Assembly: GCA_023091735.1 (NCBI GenBank)
Contig: JALKBU010000557.1
Span: forward strand, 1-33,490
Length of the DNA stretch: 33,490 bases
DNA from: Trichomonas tenax
Lineage: Eukaryota; Parabasalia; Trichomonadida; Trichomonadidae
Reading direction: 5' to 3'
The notes under the pieces were generated by a model. That model saw nothing but the letters and a program-made list of their open reading frames with translations, did no database searches and was not told where the DNA came from. Made by a program: the position numbers and the translations under genes. Below, one piece after another: positions 18,149-28,651 of this stretch (position 1 is its first letter; every line of letters begins with the position of its first letter).

Positions 18149-19939
18149 TTAAAAAACTTCAGATGATTCGGGGCAAATTTCAATAGATAAATCGTATAAA
18201 TAAGAAGGCTCAAAGTATTCAAGTCTATCAAGTTTTGATTGCACTTGAATGATAGAGAGGAAAGTGAATTTGTGTTTCTTGAATACTTCAAAAGATTCAA
18301 TGAAAGCAAAAATCTTCATACATTTTGTTATATTCAGCATTCCATCAATTGTATTCTTTTCTATATCAGTGTACTTGAATAAGTCAGACAATAGGATGCC
18401 AATGTAAGGGATTGATGGCTTGTCGCTCTTCAAAGCTTGTTCATGAACTTCACGAATCAATTTCATATTCGAGCCTCCTTCAGTGAAAATCTTATAAATC
18501 TTCTGGAATCTTTCTTTCTCTTTCTTAGGAAGCTGATTGAAGTATGATTCGAGTCTGAAGACAGCATTAGAAACAAATCCACCAAGGATAGCAAATGCAT
18601 CACAAAAGTTCTGCATCACCCACAAGCAATACATAACATCGAGAAGATAAACCATAATCTTAACACGTTCTTCAGGTTTTGATGCTGTAACGATTGACGT
18701 CGACACCCATTCCGTGATAATATTTGTGTGATCAATAATACTGACAACGTTCGGTGCTCTATGCTTGAGGCGCGGATTCTGCCATGATCCATTAAGAAGC
18801 TCTGATCTTTCGACATTGTAATATCTCAGACTTGTCCAAACAGTCATTTGTCTTGCAAGTTCTAAAGGTGGAAGATCTGTTAACTTGAATGTTCCTGTCC
18901 AGAGACTGTTAGCGCATTGGCCAAGTTCAACTGGAGGAAGATCTTTGGCTTCAAGAAACGATTCATCACTTTTTGTCGATGTTTCGAAGAGCGGCAAAGG
19001 AATCAAATTCTTTATATCTTTCTCATAAAGATATTTAATTGCTTCGATAATTGGCTGTTCGATCTCTTTTCCTCCCTTTTCTATCCAATGCTGAAGAAGA
19101 CTGAAGCATTTCTTCATTCCATCTTTATCATCTTCTTTTGCACAAATTCGGAATCTTTCTCTGATTTTGGAGAACAATTGCTGTGACGAAACAACTGATT
19201 TGTATGTAAGGAGGAATGCTGATTCAACATCACTGTAATCTTCGCCTTCTTTCGTTGTTGTTAAGAGATTTATTAATTGCGTCAAATTTGCTGCTCTAAG
19301 TTTGTTATTTGCATCAAAAACAGGTGGTAGAGAGTCCTTCTCATCCGATTCTATGTCATCTATCTTTGGAGCGCCACCAATTGTCTTAGAAATCTCTTCA
19401 TCGAGCAAATTTTTCTTTTCTTCGGGACTGAGATGTGAAACTCCTTGTGTAAGCTCCCAAAACTTCTCAGCGTTCAATATTCCGCGCTGCACAAGAAAAG
19501 TGAGCTGAGATTTCTTCATGTAAGCTGGAATATCCATATCTACTTCGAATTCTGATAAAAGTGAAGCCTGCGTTTCTATCAGTCCAAGAGTACGAAGGTG
19601 CTGTGATATCAACGATAATAGCATGTTTTGTGAAATAAATCGACTATTTGGTAAATATAATCTGGCGAATTTAGCAGCTCTTGCGACTGGTAATGCTCTT
19701 TCACGATATTCTGCTATTTCTGGTGTTTCTTTCAATGCTCTTTGGAGCCAATCTGATCTATCGACTTTCTCTTTCGAATAAAATTTCTCTCGGATCAAAT
19801 CAAACTCAGAAGAGACGGGCAAAGACTGTTTAACTAATTGAGGGCAAAATTCCTCCTCCTCTTCAAACGGAAAAAAGGAATTTAGATAAGAAATAAAAGG
19901 ACTTGATGAATCAGAAGAGAAAGACGCAGAAGCTGACAT
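18149..19939 (-). CDS. LisH-domain RasGEF (CDC25-type)
   Basis: This 596-residue protein has three recognisable parts. Residues about 105-135 (NMLLSLISQHLRTLGLIETQ and on) look like a LisH dimerisation motif. Residues about 212-310 (NKLRAANLTQLINLLTT, AFLLTYKSVVSSQQLFSKI) form a RasGEF N-terminal module. Residues about 355-590 are the CDC25-homology catalytic domain: PPLELARQMTVWTSLRYYNV, HTNIITEWVSTSIV, CDAFAILGGFVSNAVFRL and PSIPYIGILLSDLFKYTD. It should load a Ras-family GTPase with GTP. LisH-RasGEF combinations are also known in Dictyostelium. An acidic, serine-rich N-terminus precedes it. A TTGACATTTGTCAA dyad lies just upstream of the ATG on the coding strand. Confidence 0.85.
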   Translation of the reverse strand: MSASASFSSDSSSPFISYLNSFFPFEEEEEFCPQLVKQSLPVSSEFDLIREKFYSKEKVDRSDWLQRALKETPEIAEYRERALPVARAAKFARLYLPNSRFISQNMLLSLISQHLRTLGLIETQASLLSEFEVDMDIPAYMKKSQLTFLVQRGILNAEKFWELTQGVSHLSPEEKKNLLDEEISKTIGGAPKIDDIESDEKDSLPPVFDANNKLRAANLTQLINLLTTTKEGEDYSDVESAFLLTYKSVVSSQQLFSKIRERFRICAKEDDKDGMKKCFSLLQHWIEKGGKEIEQPIIEAIKYLYEKDIKNLIPLPLFETSTKSDESFLEAKDLPPVELGQCANSLWTGTFKLTDLPPLELARQMTVWTSLRYYNVERSELLNGSWQNPRLKHRAPNVVSIIDHTNIITEWVSTSIVTASKPEERVKIMVYLLDVMYCLWVMQNFCDAFAILGGFVSNAVFRLESYFNQLPKKEKERFQKIYKIFTEGGSNMKLIREVHEQALKSDKPSIPYIGILLSDLFKYTDIEKNTIDGMLNITKCMKIFAFIESFEVFKKHKFTFLSIIQVQSKLDRLEYFEPSYLYDLSIEICPESSEVF

Positions 19940-20358
19940 TTATTTGACAAATGTCAAAAATATTTTTCTCGATAAAAATTCGATTATATTCATCTCCGAT
20001 ATATGGGCTATCAAGAAAACCAAAAAGAAATGAATAATGATTTTCCAAGATTGACAAATTAGTTATTTTCACTCTTAGAAGAAAAATGACAATTGTATGG
20101 TTGTGTAGTATATAAAAAAACAGCAACATATTCTATCATATCAATCTCAGCCATATTTACTTCTTTAATTATTTTAGCATGAACTTAACATAACGTTATA
20201 TGCTTGTGAATGCTAAAGTTTAAATCATTCATTAATGATATCTGTGATCATGCGACTAAGGTCAAGTAAATTCGATTAAAAATGGTATCGTTCGCTGACT
20301 TACTGTTCAAAAAAGTCTGAGATGTCGAAACACCAGAGTGCTTTTGAGTTCCCATTGA
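19940..20358. other. Intergenic region upstream of RasGEF
   Basis: AT-rich spacer. Its left edge holds the TTGACA-TT-TGTCAA inverted dyad (about 19943-19957) next to the RasGEF start. No gene is recognised before the ankyrin/DUF3447 remnant. A short ATG frame at 20282 is quickly interrupted. Confidence 0.35.
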
Positions 20359-21266
20359 TGTGATGGCGTCTCTGACACAAAATCAACCGAAAAAGTCTCT
20401 AATTTAAAAATCTATTTCGATTTGTGTGATAAATTCGAAGAAAATACCGCTAATTCTGCAGAAATTGCATTTCTCATAGACTGTGCTTCATTTATACGTC
20501 CAAAATTCATTTTGGAATTTTCAAAATGGTTCATGAATATCAGAACTTTGATTATACACCTCGGAATGAAAACTTCAAAATTGTTCTCAACAGTTTAGGT
20601 TTTGATTTCTATATTGACTCTGAAAGAAATGCATCTGATGTCATTAACATTTATCGATACGAAATGGTTTTCCACTCAGTTGCATGGGACAAACTTGAAG
20701 AACTCCAGGTTGAGGCAATGAAAGAATCATTTGATGTCAATCAAAAAGACAATAATGAGTTACCATTGATTGATGTGGCATGTAAATATGGATCAGAAAA
20801 ATGTTTCGAATATCTTAAATTGATGGGGAGCACAGTTACTAATCAAACATTTGTTCACGCAGTTGAAGGAGGTAACAAAAGCATTATCGTGTCTTTGTTA
20901 ATGATGGTCATTCAATATCAGATGAAGATTTAGACGCCGCAATTACTTTTCACCATAATGACATTTTTAATTGGCTTCTGGAACAAAAAGGATCAATCAG
21001 ATGGATGGACGCTGGAGATTATTTTTATTATGGAAATTTTGAAGCTTTATTATTTCATATTGGAAATTTGAATGCGATTCAGGAGCAATTCAGTTTTGTT
21101 CATCAATAACTAAAGTAAATCAAACTAGTTTAATCATCACTACGATACAATGTCAATCATTCACATTTTATCATCATAATGATATAAATCTCCATTATCA
21201 ATTACCATTGAAATGAAGTCTCTCGAAATCGTTCAATTCCTAAAATCCAAGGGTGCAATCAAATAA
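20359..21266 (+). pseudogene. DUF3447/ankyrin-repeat pseudogene, several frameshifts
   Basis: Pieces of one trichomonad DUF3447-ankyrin protein lie in order but in different frames. Frame 1, about 20359-20532, reads AEIAFLIDCASFIRPKFILE. Frame 3, 20526 to about 20900, reads VACKYGSEKCFEYLKLMGS and THAVEGGN-like TFVHAVEGGNKSIIVSL. Frame 2, from about 20897 to the stop at 21107-21109, reads NDGHSISDEDLDAAITFHHN and WMDAGDYFYYGNFEALLFHI. After a degraded gap, a last ankyrin repeat appears: LHYQLPLK in one frame, then SLEIVQFLKSKGAIK in another, ending at 21264-21266. Each joint needs an indel, so the copy is not expected to give a full protein. Intact relatives form huge families in trichomonads; function is largely unknown. 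Confidence 0.7.
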
Positions 21267-21881
21267 ACGTTCTGCTCCTATGATGTGATTTTGCACGACT
21301 TTGACTCTATTTATTTTTTTGATCTGCTCTTCAGAGAAAAGAGACGTTTTTTGATAAAGTGGTATTCCACTTGTATTCATGCGTATGATATGTGTTTGTT
21401 TAGATATTATTGTCCCAGACACAAAAGAATATTATTGCATATATGCATGCAAGCTTCTCGAAAAGTTTTTCCAAATGAATAAGAAAACATGACTTAATGG
21501 CATTAATTACTTATACAGTAATACATACTCGGGGGCTATGATAATAATCTCATCTCAGATTTATAGAAAATATATTGTATTTTTCCGTTACAATGAGATT
21601 TGACTCAAGTCGAATTGGAGTATATGAGAACATCATGGGCATAGTTCATACAACAAAATGTTAGTGTTAAAAAAGCAATTTTGACTCAGTCGTTTATAAA
21701 TTATTGTTCCTGTGACATTTTAACCAAAAATGCATGCAACGATTTCTATAATAGTCACGAGTGCCAAAAACAAGAATTCAGATTATTGATTATTTAAAAA
21801 TGCACAGCTGGCAAACTACGACATTGAAAATCATCGATTTATACGGCATGCCAGACAAATACAACGAAATTAACAAAATTA

Positions 21882-21974
21882 ACAATATCCACAACTTTTT
21901 GAGTTCAGCTCCACTCAAAAAGTTGCGGATATTGTCATTCCTATAGCCTTCAAAAAAAAAAAAAAAAAAAAAAA
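21882..21974 (+). repeat. 23-base hairpin followed by an A23 tract
   Basis: Arms 21882-21904 and 21913-21935 pair with 22 of 23 bases around an 8-base loop (TCAGCTCC). Sixteen bases later comes an uninterrupted run of 23 A (21952-21974). A structured segment followed by a poly(A) run resembles the 3' end of a reverse-transcribed RNA insert or SINE-like copy. No clear target-site duplication is visible, so other origins remain possible. Confidence 0.5.
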
Positions 21975-22069
21975 TTCATGATCAATAAAAAATATACATG
22001 CACTTTTTCTATCAATATATATATATTTCGTGAAAAAGTCTCTTTCCATTTCTGTTCTAACTATCTTCC

Positions 22070-22103
22070 TGACATTTGCGAGGCTGGCGCCTCGCAAATG
22101 TCA
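22070..22103. repeat. Perfect 15-base inverted repeat, 4-base loop
   Basis: TGACATTTGCGAGGC and its exact reverse complement flank TGGC. The stem is far more GC-rich than its surroundings and includes GGCGCC. It could form a strong RNA or DNA hairpin, bind a dimeric factor, or be a miniature foldback remnant. Confidence 0.6.
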
Positions 22104-23709
22104 AGCTATTTAATTTCTTAATGATTTGCACGTTTTATTCAATTTTTCAATTGTTCAAATAATTTAATTAAATTAAAATATCCCTTGAGTTTGGCGCTTT
22201 AGTGAGATTTTTGCGAGACATTTAAAAGAGGAATTGGTATAAATGGACTCCAGTTCTCTTCCCATTCATTTCGAAAGGGCCCAGCTCACGAAGCTGCACT
22301 AGCTAAAATATGAAGTGTTTTAACTCCCAAATTTGGTTTTTAGCGACCAAAATTGGCGAAATTAGCATTACCATTATGCAAATGTTATAAAAGACCATAT
22401 TTTAAAAAGTGGATAAGGTTAAAAGTCACGTTTTTTCACAATTTATTTGACACTGTTTCATATTTTTCATTAATAAAATAGTATATATGATGCTAATTAT
22501 TTTTCTTCGTTTTTATTTTTGAACACTTTATTTCTATTAATCAATAATTTCATTGGGAGGCTATGAGTATAAGTTGGTGTATCACATTAAAAACATGTTA
22601 TATGTGCATGCGTCTATGTATATTGTCATCTCCGCAATGATTTCGTGTATTTATAAATTAAGATTCTGAACAATTATTCAATTAGGAGCTTGTATTATTT
22701 GTAATATGTTACTATGTTGTCGGTATGTGATATATTTATAATAAATATTGCTATTTACTCAATAATAAGCTGATATCAAATTGTTAATGAAAAATATGAA
22801 ATGATATTATATATGATTAACACTACAACTAGGTATGGTATTACATAAGAGTTATATTTGCCCATACATGTTTGATCTGATTCTGACCCCCAGAGTTGAT
22901 ACACTTCTCTAAAATTCCAGATTATATGATTCAAAAAATGGGCCGCTAGAAGAGTAATTGCTACCAGGTCTACACGGCTGTAACTATGGATCAAGCATCA
23001 ACATCTATTTATCCTCTTATTTAACTAAAAAGTACTTTTTCGTAAAATCAACGTTTTATATATTGTTTTGATCTGAATTTTTTTTGAATGCATAGAAATT
23101 ATTTTATTTTTAGTCGGTTTATACCGATAAACATGTAATATAACTGAATATCATTGTTTTAACCATCACAAAGATATAAACAAAAATTGACAAAATTATT
23201 TTTTATTCGACAACAAAAATTTTTTTAAGGCTCCACTTCCACAGCTTATGTTCATTGATATATAATGATATGCTGATATATAGTATATTTTATGAGTTAA
23301 GAGGCTGATAAGGCCAATAAATAAGGATGATCAAATTTTATATTTTCTGTTATACCACATAATTTGGGAATTGGTTTCATATTATCACTATAGACATACA
23401 ATGTGCATGGCAAGATTAACAAACTACATTTTCTTCGAATGCATCATGTACTATCTCTATTTTCACTTTAATATAATCTTCAGCTCATGATTTTCATTTT
23501 TTTGCTCATATTTTGTCGTATGTATGAATTTATAAGATAAAACGTATGGATTCAAAAACTAATAGAGCCGGTTCGGAAATATGCATTGAATATTACTTGA
23601 AGAAACAAGTCAGTGGCTTTTGCCATTGAACTTTAGTAACAATGTCACTTTTTTCGAAATCATGAAAAATGCAGTTTAAATCGTTTTATAACTTGCTATA
23701 AAAATTTTA

Positions 23710-23904
23710 TTGGGCAAAACCACTAGCATAGAAGCAATCTATAGAATTTTCTCTAGAAAATTACATAAATGGATTGAGGATAAAAAAATTATGGAAGGCT
23801 GGGAAGCTCACTTTTATAGCACCATATTTCCAAAATTGAATACATTCCATCAAGAAATCTGGATCCGGACAGAATCTCAACGAGCAAGTTGTAGTATATT
23901 GTGA
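23710..23904 (+). pseudogene. Orphan 64-codon frame, possible gene fragment
   Basis: A frame without an ATG at its start (it begins at TTG) encodes IYRIFSRKLHKWIEDKKIME followed by GWEAHFYSTIFPKLNTFHQE. The tryptophan- and charge-rich text looks more protein-like than nearby frames, but I recognise no family. It may be a transposon or gene remnant, or chance. Confidence 0.15.
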
Positions 23905-24601
23905 GATGGTATTAACACTACTGGGATTTTTGTACCTTCTTCTTATATATTGAGATAACTCTAGTTGAATTTTCGCCTTTCACGGTGGTATAGCTGATTT
24001 TATATCTTGTTATAAAAATTTTTCTAGAATATGTAAATCATATAGGGTGATTCTGTACCTGTCTGTGCAGAAAGTGACAGAAGTGGACTGAGGATAAATT
24101 TTTTTTGCCGTTGTGAATTTTTCAAACATTCATCTCGTAATTAAATTTTGTTATTTTATTTATAAAGCAATATTTTTATCTAATAAATATAAAGGAAATC
24201 ATGGTGGTTCTTCACCATATTAGTAACAAGAAATTATATTCAATATTGAATGAGATATTAATTTTTCAAAATTGAACATTCTGCTTCTTATAACTTAATC
24301 TTCACAAAGCAGAGTCCAATAATATTAGTATATATATATTATATGCCATATATACTATAATGTGACAGAGAGCAAATTGCAAGTTAATGATATTTTCTCG
24401 GTAAAAATGACAATTTTGAAAAACATCAATTTTGAGTTCTCACTATCCAGGTGCTCGCTGGATGTGCATACAACAGTGGTATAAAGTATAGTTGGTATGT
24501 ATACATATAGATATACTTTAAAGTCTTTTGATTGGACTTTTAGAGTAGAAGAGTGAAGCTTAAAATTTGAGTACTTGGAACTGGAGCCTTAAAGATCAGA
24601 A

Positions 24602-27013
24602 ATGGAGCAAAATGATGGAACCAAACCCATCAAACATCGTGCTTTTTCAACATTCCCCGCAGAGATATATAATGATGGGGAATACATGCACACTTTTATT
24701 TCTTTTCTACATTTAATTGATGATCCGCGTTTATCTTCAATTACATTCTCATTAGATGGATCAGTGTTCCACAAAGACTGCCTAACAATACCAATTTCAT
24801 CACGCCTGCAAGTTACAACAGCCTATCCTCAACTAATTTTATTCGACGGTTTTCACAAAGCTTATTTTCAGTTTGAATCAACAAAAATATACTCTTCGTT
24901 CCTTAAAACATTGACTAGTAAACTAGCTGACGTTGCAAGATACGGAATTCCTGATGAACAGATATATCATTCGTTTTTGGAAGAACCTTTAGCTACACAG
25001 CGTATCAAACAGTTGCCTCCATACGATACAGACCAAGTATTTAGAAAAATTCTTCATACATCAGATGGAAAGATCGACGATCCTGTAATTATCGCAATGA
25101 TGATGACAGAAGAGAGGTCTTTTCGCGTATACAATGATTGCGAGATTCACATTGTCACTTACAACATTGATCAAAAGCCCCCACCCGAAAATATCAAACT
25201 CTTATTCGGTGAAGAGTCAAAGCAATACGATATCTATGTCATATGCTTCCAGGAGATCGATATGTCTGTGGATGGCATTATGACAGGTACTTCGCCAAAT
25301 AAGAAGATTTGGGATAAAGCATTGACTGATTACGTCCAATATCACGGAAACTATATTTACGTGAATGGATTCCAGCTCGGTACTTCATATATAGCTGTGT
25401 TTGCAAAGAATCAAGATAACATTCGTCATTCTACATCAGCAAGTGTTTCTATTGGCGCTATGGGATTGTACAACAAGACAGCTGTTGCTGTTTCACTTCG
25501 CTACAAGGATACTAACTTTTGTTTCATTTGTTCACATCTTTCTGCAGGAAGATCAAATCTTGATCGAAGAAACTCTGAATTTTGGTACATTCAGAGCCAC
25601 ATCAGATTCAAAACGCCAGAAGGTCCTATGATGATTGATGATCACGACTATATCTTTTGGTGCGGAGATTTCAATTACAGAATTGCATTAACAGATCCAG
25701 AATCGCGTGCCAAATTCAACGAAGTCGATTACCTCTTGCGTCATGATCAGCTTCTTCAATGCCGTGCTGCCAATAAAACATTCGTTGGATATACAGAAGG
25801 CCAAATCAAATTCAAGCCAACATACAAGTTTGACAAAGGCACAGAGAACTTAGACACATCGTCCAAACAACGCGGTCCAGCATGGTGCGACAGAGTATAC
25901 TACAGAATCAATACAGGTGAAAGCTTCTTGAAGCAATTGAAGTATGATTCAGTCAAAGGAATGCTGATGAGTGATCATCATCCTGTTGAAGCGGATTTCC
26001 AATGCAAGTGCTGGACAAACGACTACGAAAAGGCTGCCATTGTTTATAGGAACAACAAGCTCAAAGTCGAGAACAACAAGTGGAAGATAACCGTTGACAA
26101 GGAAATGATTGATATCGGAACAATCAAATTGGGAAGTCCAACGACACTCAAGATCAATCTAAGGAATGATGGCCTTGTTGCTACACCATATTTCATACAA
26201 ACTGATGTCCCATGGATCACTTGCACACCAAATAGATCGGTTTTGAATCCGGGAAAAATGGTTGAATTAGTTTTCATTGCTCACGTGACAATCAAGACTC
26301 TTGAAGAATCGCCAATATTGTCAAATAACATCATTCAACTTGTCACAATCAGGTTCCCGTCAGGCAGACCAAACATATATCTCACGTTCTCAGGAAAATA
26401 CCAAACAACATATATTGGAATTCCTGTCAAATTTTTGTACTCTCTTCCAGCGCCAATTTCGAAGCTTCCGCCATCACTGTTTGTTCCAAGAAAAGAGTGC
26501 GACATGACGACATGCGAACTTGACATGTTCCCAACACAGAATCATGCTTACGAGTTGGAAAGTCTCATCAACAGGATGAAAGAGATTGTTAATGATCCCA
26601 ACATTATGTCTGAGACTCCAAATGAAGAAGAAGTTTATGCGGTTATTGAAGCTCTTAGGAATCGTGAGCCAATACCAGAAAATGCATCGCAGTATGCTTT
26701 GATGGCTGTGCTCAAGGCAATTTTCGAATGTTCACCTGAACCGCTTCTCACGAAGAAAATGTTAACTGATATCGAGAAAGAAGAGAGTGCTGTTGTTGCT
26801 ATGTCTAATATTAATGATTCTGCAAAATCAATCCTCAAGTTGCTTCTGCTTTTCTTCACTGAAATGGCAAGAAGAACGAAAAATGTTGACGAGGACAGAG
26901 CCATTCATCTCTTGTCTGGTATGGTTACGAAATATGATGACAAGAAAGTCCCCGTTGCTGAAAAGTTCTTCAAATCATTCAATTTCTTTGTGTCAAAACA
27001 GCCGAATGCTTAA
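24602..27013 (+). CDS. OCRL/INPP5B-like inositol polyphosphate 5-phosphatase
   Basis: This 803-residue protein has the full OCRL layout. The N-terminal ~110 residues may be a PH-like fold. The 5-phosphatase domain (about 180-467) contains VTYNIDQKPP, ICFQEID (catalytic Glu), WCGDFNYRI (353-361), PAWCDRVYYR (426-435) and SDHHPVEADF (457-466), the signature active-site blocks. An ASH domain follows at about 490-600. A RhoGAP-like domain (about 603-795) starts YIGIPVKFLYSLP and includes LKAIFECSPEPLLTKKM. The enzyme should remove the 5-phosphate from PI(4,5)P2 or PI(3,4,5)P3 in endocytic and Golgi traffic. A canonical GAP arginine finger (G-x-x-R-x-S-G) is not seen, as in OCRL itself, so the last domain probably binds Rho/Rac GTPases without activating them. 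ATG 24602 is the first in frame. Confidence 0.9.
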   Translation: MEQNDGTKPIKHRAFSTFPAEIYNDGEYMHTFISFLHLIDDPRLSSITFSLDGSVFHKDCLTIPISSRLQVTTAYPQLILFDGFHKAYFQFESTKIYSSFLKTLTSKLADVARYGIPDEQIYHSFLEEPLATQRIKQLPPYDTDQVFRKILHTSDGKIDDPVIIAMMMTEERSFRVYNDCEIHIVTYNIDQKPPPENIKLLFGEESKQYDIYVICFQEIDMSVDGIMTGTSPNKKIWDKALTDYVQYHGNYIYVNGFQLGTSYIAVFAKNQDNIRHSTSASVSIGAMGLYNKTAVAVSLRYKDTNFCFICSHLSAGRSNLDRRNSEFWYIQSHIRFKTPEGPMMIDDHDYIFWCGDFNYRIALTDPESRAKFNEVDYLLRHDQLLQCRAANKTFVGYTEGQIKFKPTYKFDKGTENLDTSSKQRGPAWCDRVYYRINTGESFLKQLKYDSVKGMLMSDHHPVEADFQCKCWTNDYEKAAIVYRNNKLKVENNKWKITVDKEMIDIGTIKLGSPTTLKINLRNDGLVATPYFIQTDVPWITCTPNRSVLNPGKMVELVFIAHVTIKTLEESPILSNNIIQLVTIRFPSGRPNIYLTFSGKYQTTYIGIPVKFLYSLPAPISKLPPSLFVPRKECDMTTCELDMFPTQNHAYELESLINRMKEIVNDPNIMSETPNEEEVYAVIEALRNREPIPENASQYALMAVLKAIFECSPEPLLTKKMLTDIEKEESAVVAMSNINDSAKSILKLLLLFFTEMARRTKNVDEDRAIHLLSGMVTKYDDKKVPVAEKFFKSFNFFVSKQPNA

Positions 27014-27918
27014 ATGTAAATGTTGTAATTTATCATCTTATTCCAAACCTATCCATTTTTCCATACTTTGACTTTCATATTTTTAACTTTCACATCAATT
27101 CAAAAACATTTTGAATTTCATCAAATTTGATTTATCCATCTTTCTGTAATGTTTTCGTTATCATTAATTGATTCAAAACAGAAAAAATTCATTCAACAGT
27201 GAACAAATTCACTAAGCATCCTAGTAATTTCACTTTTCCTCAATAATTATGCAGCCAAAAATCAGCAGAAAAGTCATTTTTATAAAAGACCATTCATCAA
27301 AAAATTTGACGGATTGTCATGTAAATTTACTATTTTTGCCAAATTGACATGTAAAATTATAAATTATTTGCAAAAACTAAGTCCACTTTTATTCAATTTT
27401 GGAAACCTGATAAAATAATCCGCGCCATTCAATAAATAATGTGATAATATAATTCCGCGTCATGCCGAGTGATAGATTTTGCTGAAATAATCGCTCACCA
27501 ACTACTCACCGTTGAACTTTTCAATGGAGCGAAAAAAATAATTTAACAATTTTCTGGAAAATTAGCATAAATTGAATACTTTACAAGACGATACATATAA
27601 TACATATGGATGTAGATAAAGTTTGTACTTAATGATGTTCTAACCATCCTCTTACTGTATATCGAATGGAGAATTGAAATATCACTCCTTATCCTTGCTT
27701 TTCTAGTCTAATAAACACTTTTTTATATAACGGTTTTTGTAAAATATTCAATTTGTGCTCTATTTTTTCCAGAAAAATTTGGTATTAAAACTATTTGGCA
27801 GAATATATCATGTTGTTCATTTTATTTTTTAAAAAATGGTCAGACTCTCTGAAAAGTCAATGCTTTTTCCTTTTCAAAATTGAATTAAATCTTGAAAATA
27901 AAAAAAAGTAAATAAAAA
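27014..27918. other. AT-rich intergenic region
   Basis: No gene is recognised. Two reverse-oriented copies of the TTTACATGTCA-type motif lie at 27314-27325 and 27343-27355. This roughly 50-base pair, including its spacing, resembles 28957-29000 near the start of the next ORF fragment. Confidence 0.4.
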
Positions 27919-28651
27919 ATGTTTGTTTTCTCTGTAATGGTTGTTCAAAATGGGTACCAAATACCACCGACCGAAATACCATTCGTTGAAGTATCAAACT
28001 TCACTGACATCTTCAATTATTTGGATGTCCAGTTCAATACTGCAAATCTTACAACAAAAAAATCAAGTTATCGCAACAAACTCTACGAGATATGATGATG
28101 AAATTTCTACAGCTTCAAGCTATAGAAAGCCTGTAGATTGTATCCTGTTTGATCCATATAAATACAAGGAAGATCGTTTTCTCACGAAAGATGAACCGGA
28201 TGGAGCTGTTCCATGGATAGAACTCGATTTCAATGAAATCAAAATAACAGTGAAAAGTTATACAATACTGTACTATGATTCCATTAAAAGATGGATGCTG
28301 GATTGGACTTTATATGGCCCAGCACAAAACGGAGAGTGGCATGTCATTCATAGGGCATGTAATCCCAGCAATACAGTCCCACCTAAAGATTATAGTTCAG
28401 GATATTTGTATTATTACTACGATATTACAAATGTCAATACATTTTCGAGATTTAGGATGACGGCTGATTCCCGTGATTCATTTCCTGGATGGCTACCTAT
28501 TCGAGCACATGCAAATATGCTTTCACTTTCAAAAATATTATTCTACGGAAGGGTAGAAGGAGGGAGATTGATTGCATCTCCTATAAAACTGAAACATGAA
28601 ACTCAATATATGCTAAATTTAGCTATGATGACTGCTGATCAAGTTATTTAG
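27919..28651 (+). pseudogene. F5/8 type C (discoidin-like) protein gene, frameshifted
   Basis: An ATG frame from 27919 reads MFVFSVMVVQNGYQIPPTEI, then NFTDIFNYLDVQFNTANLTT, and stops at 28093-28095. A second frame, +1 relative to the first, carries the conserved part through to the stop at 28649-28651: VPWIELDFNEIKITVKSYTI, WMLDWTLYGPAQNGEWHVIH, and FRMTADSRDSFPGWLPIRAH. That pattern (W-I-E-(L/I)-D-F, a long SYTI strand, W-x-(L/I)-x-G-S/P with N-x-W) fits trichomonad F5/8 type C domains, which are carbohydrate- or lipid-binding folds. The joint lies at or soon after an A7 run (28056-28062). It may be a real frameshift mutation, a sequencing indel, or less likely a programmed event. No signal peptide is certain. 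Confidence 0.55.

Larger units (their letters stand above)
21267..24601. other. 3.3-kb gene-poor, AT-rich region with hairpins
   Basis: I see no intact gene. Items of note, listed separately where strong, are a 23-base hairpin followed by A23, a perfect 15-base inverted repeat, a GC-richer patch at about 22250-22310 with a CAGCT-CACGA-AGCTG hairpin, and a 64-codon orphan frame at 23710. Short words such as TTATAAAAATTTT and GGA(C/T)TGAGGATAAA occur twice near 23690-23790 and 24000-24100, which may be a worn direct repeat. Confidence 0.4.

Noticed and set aside
22776..22994. Reverse-strand 72-residue hydrophobic frame
   Set aside because: It has no initiator, no family resemblance and typical AT-rich hydrophobic text.
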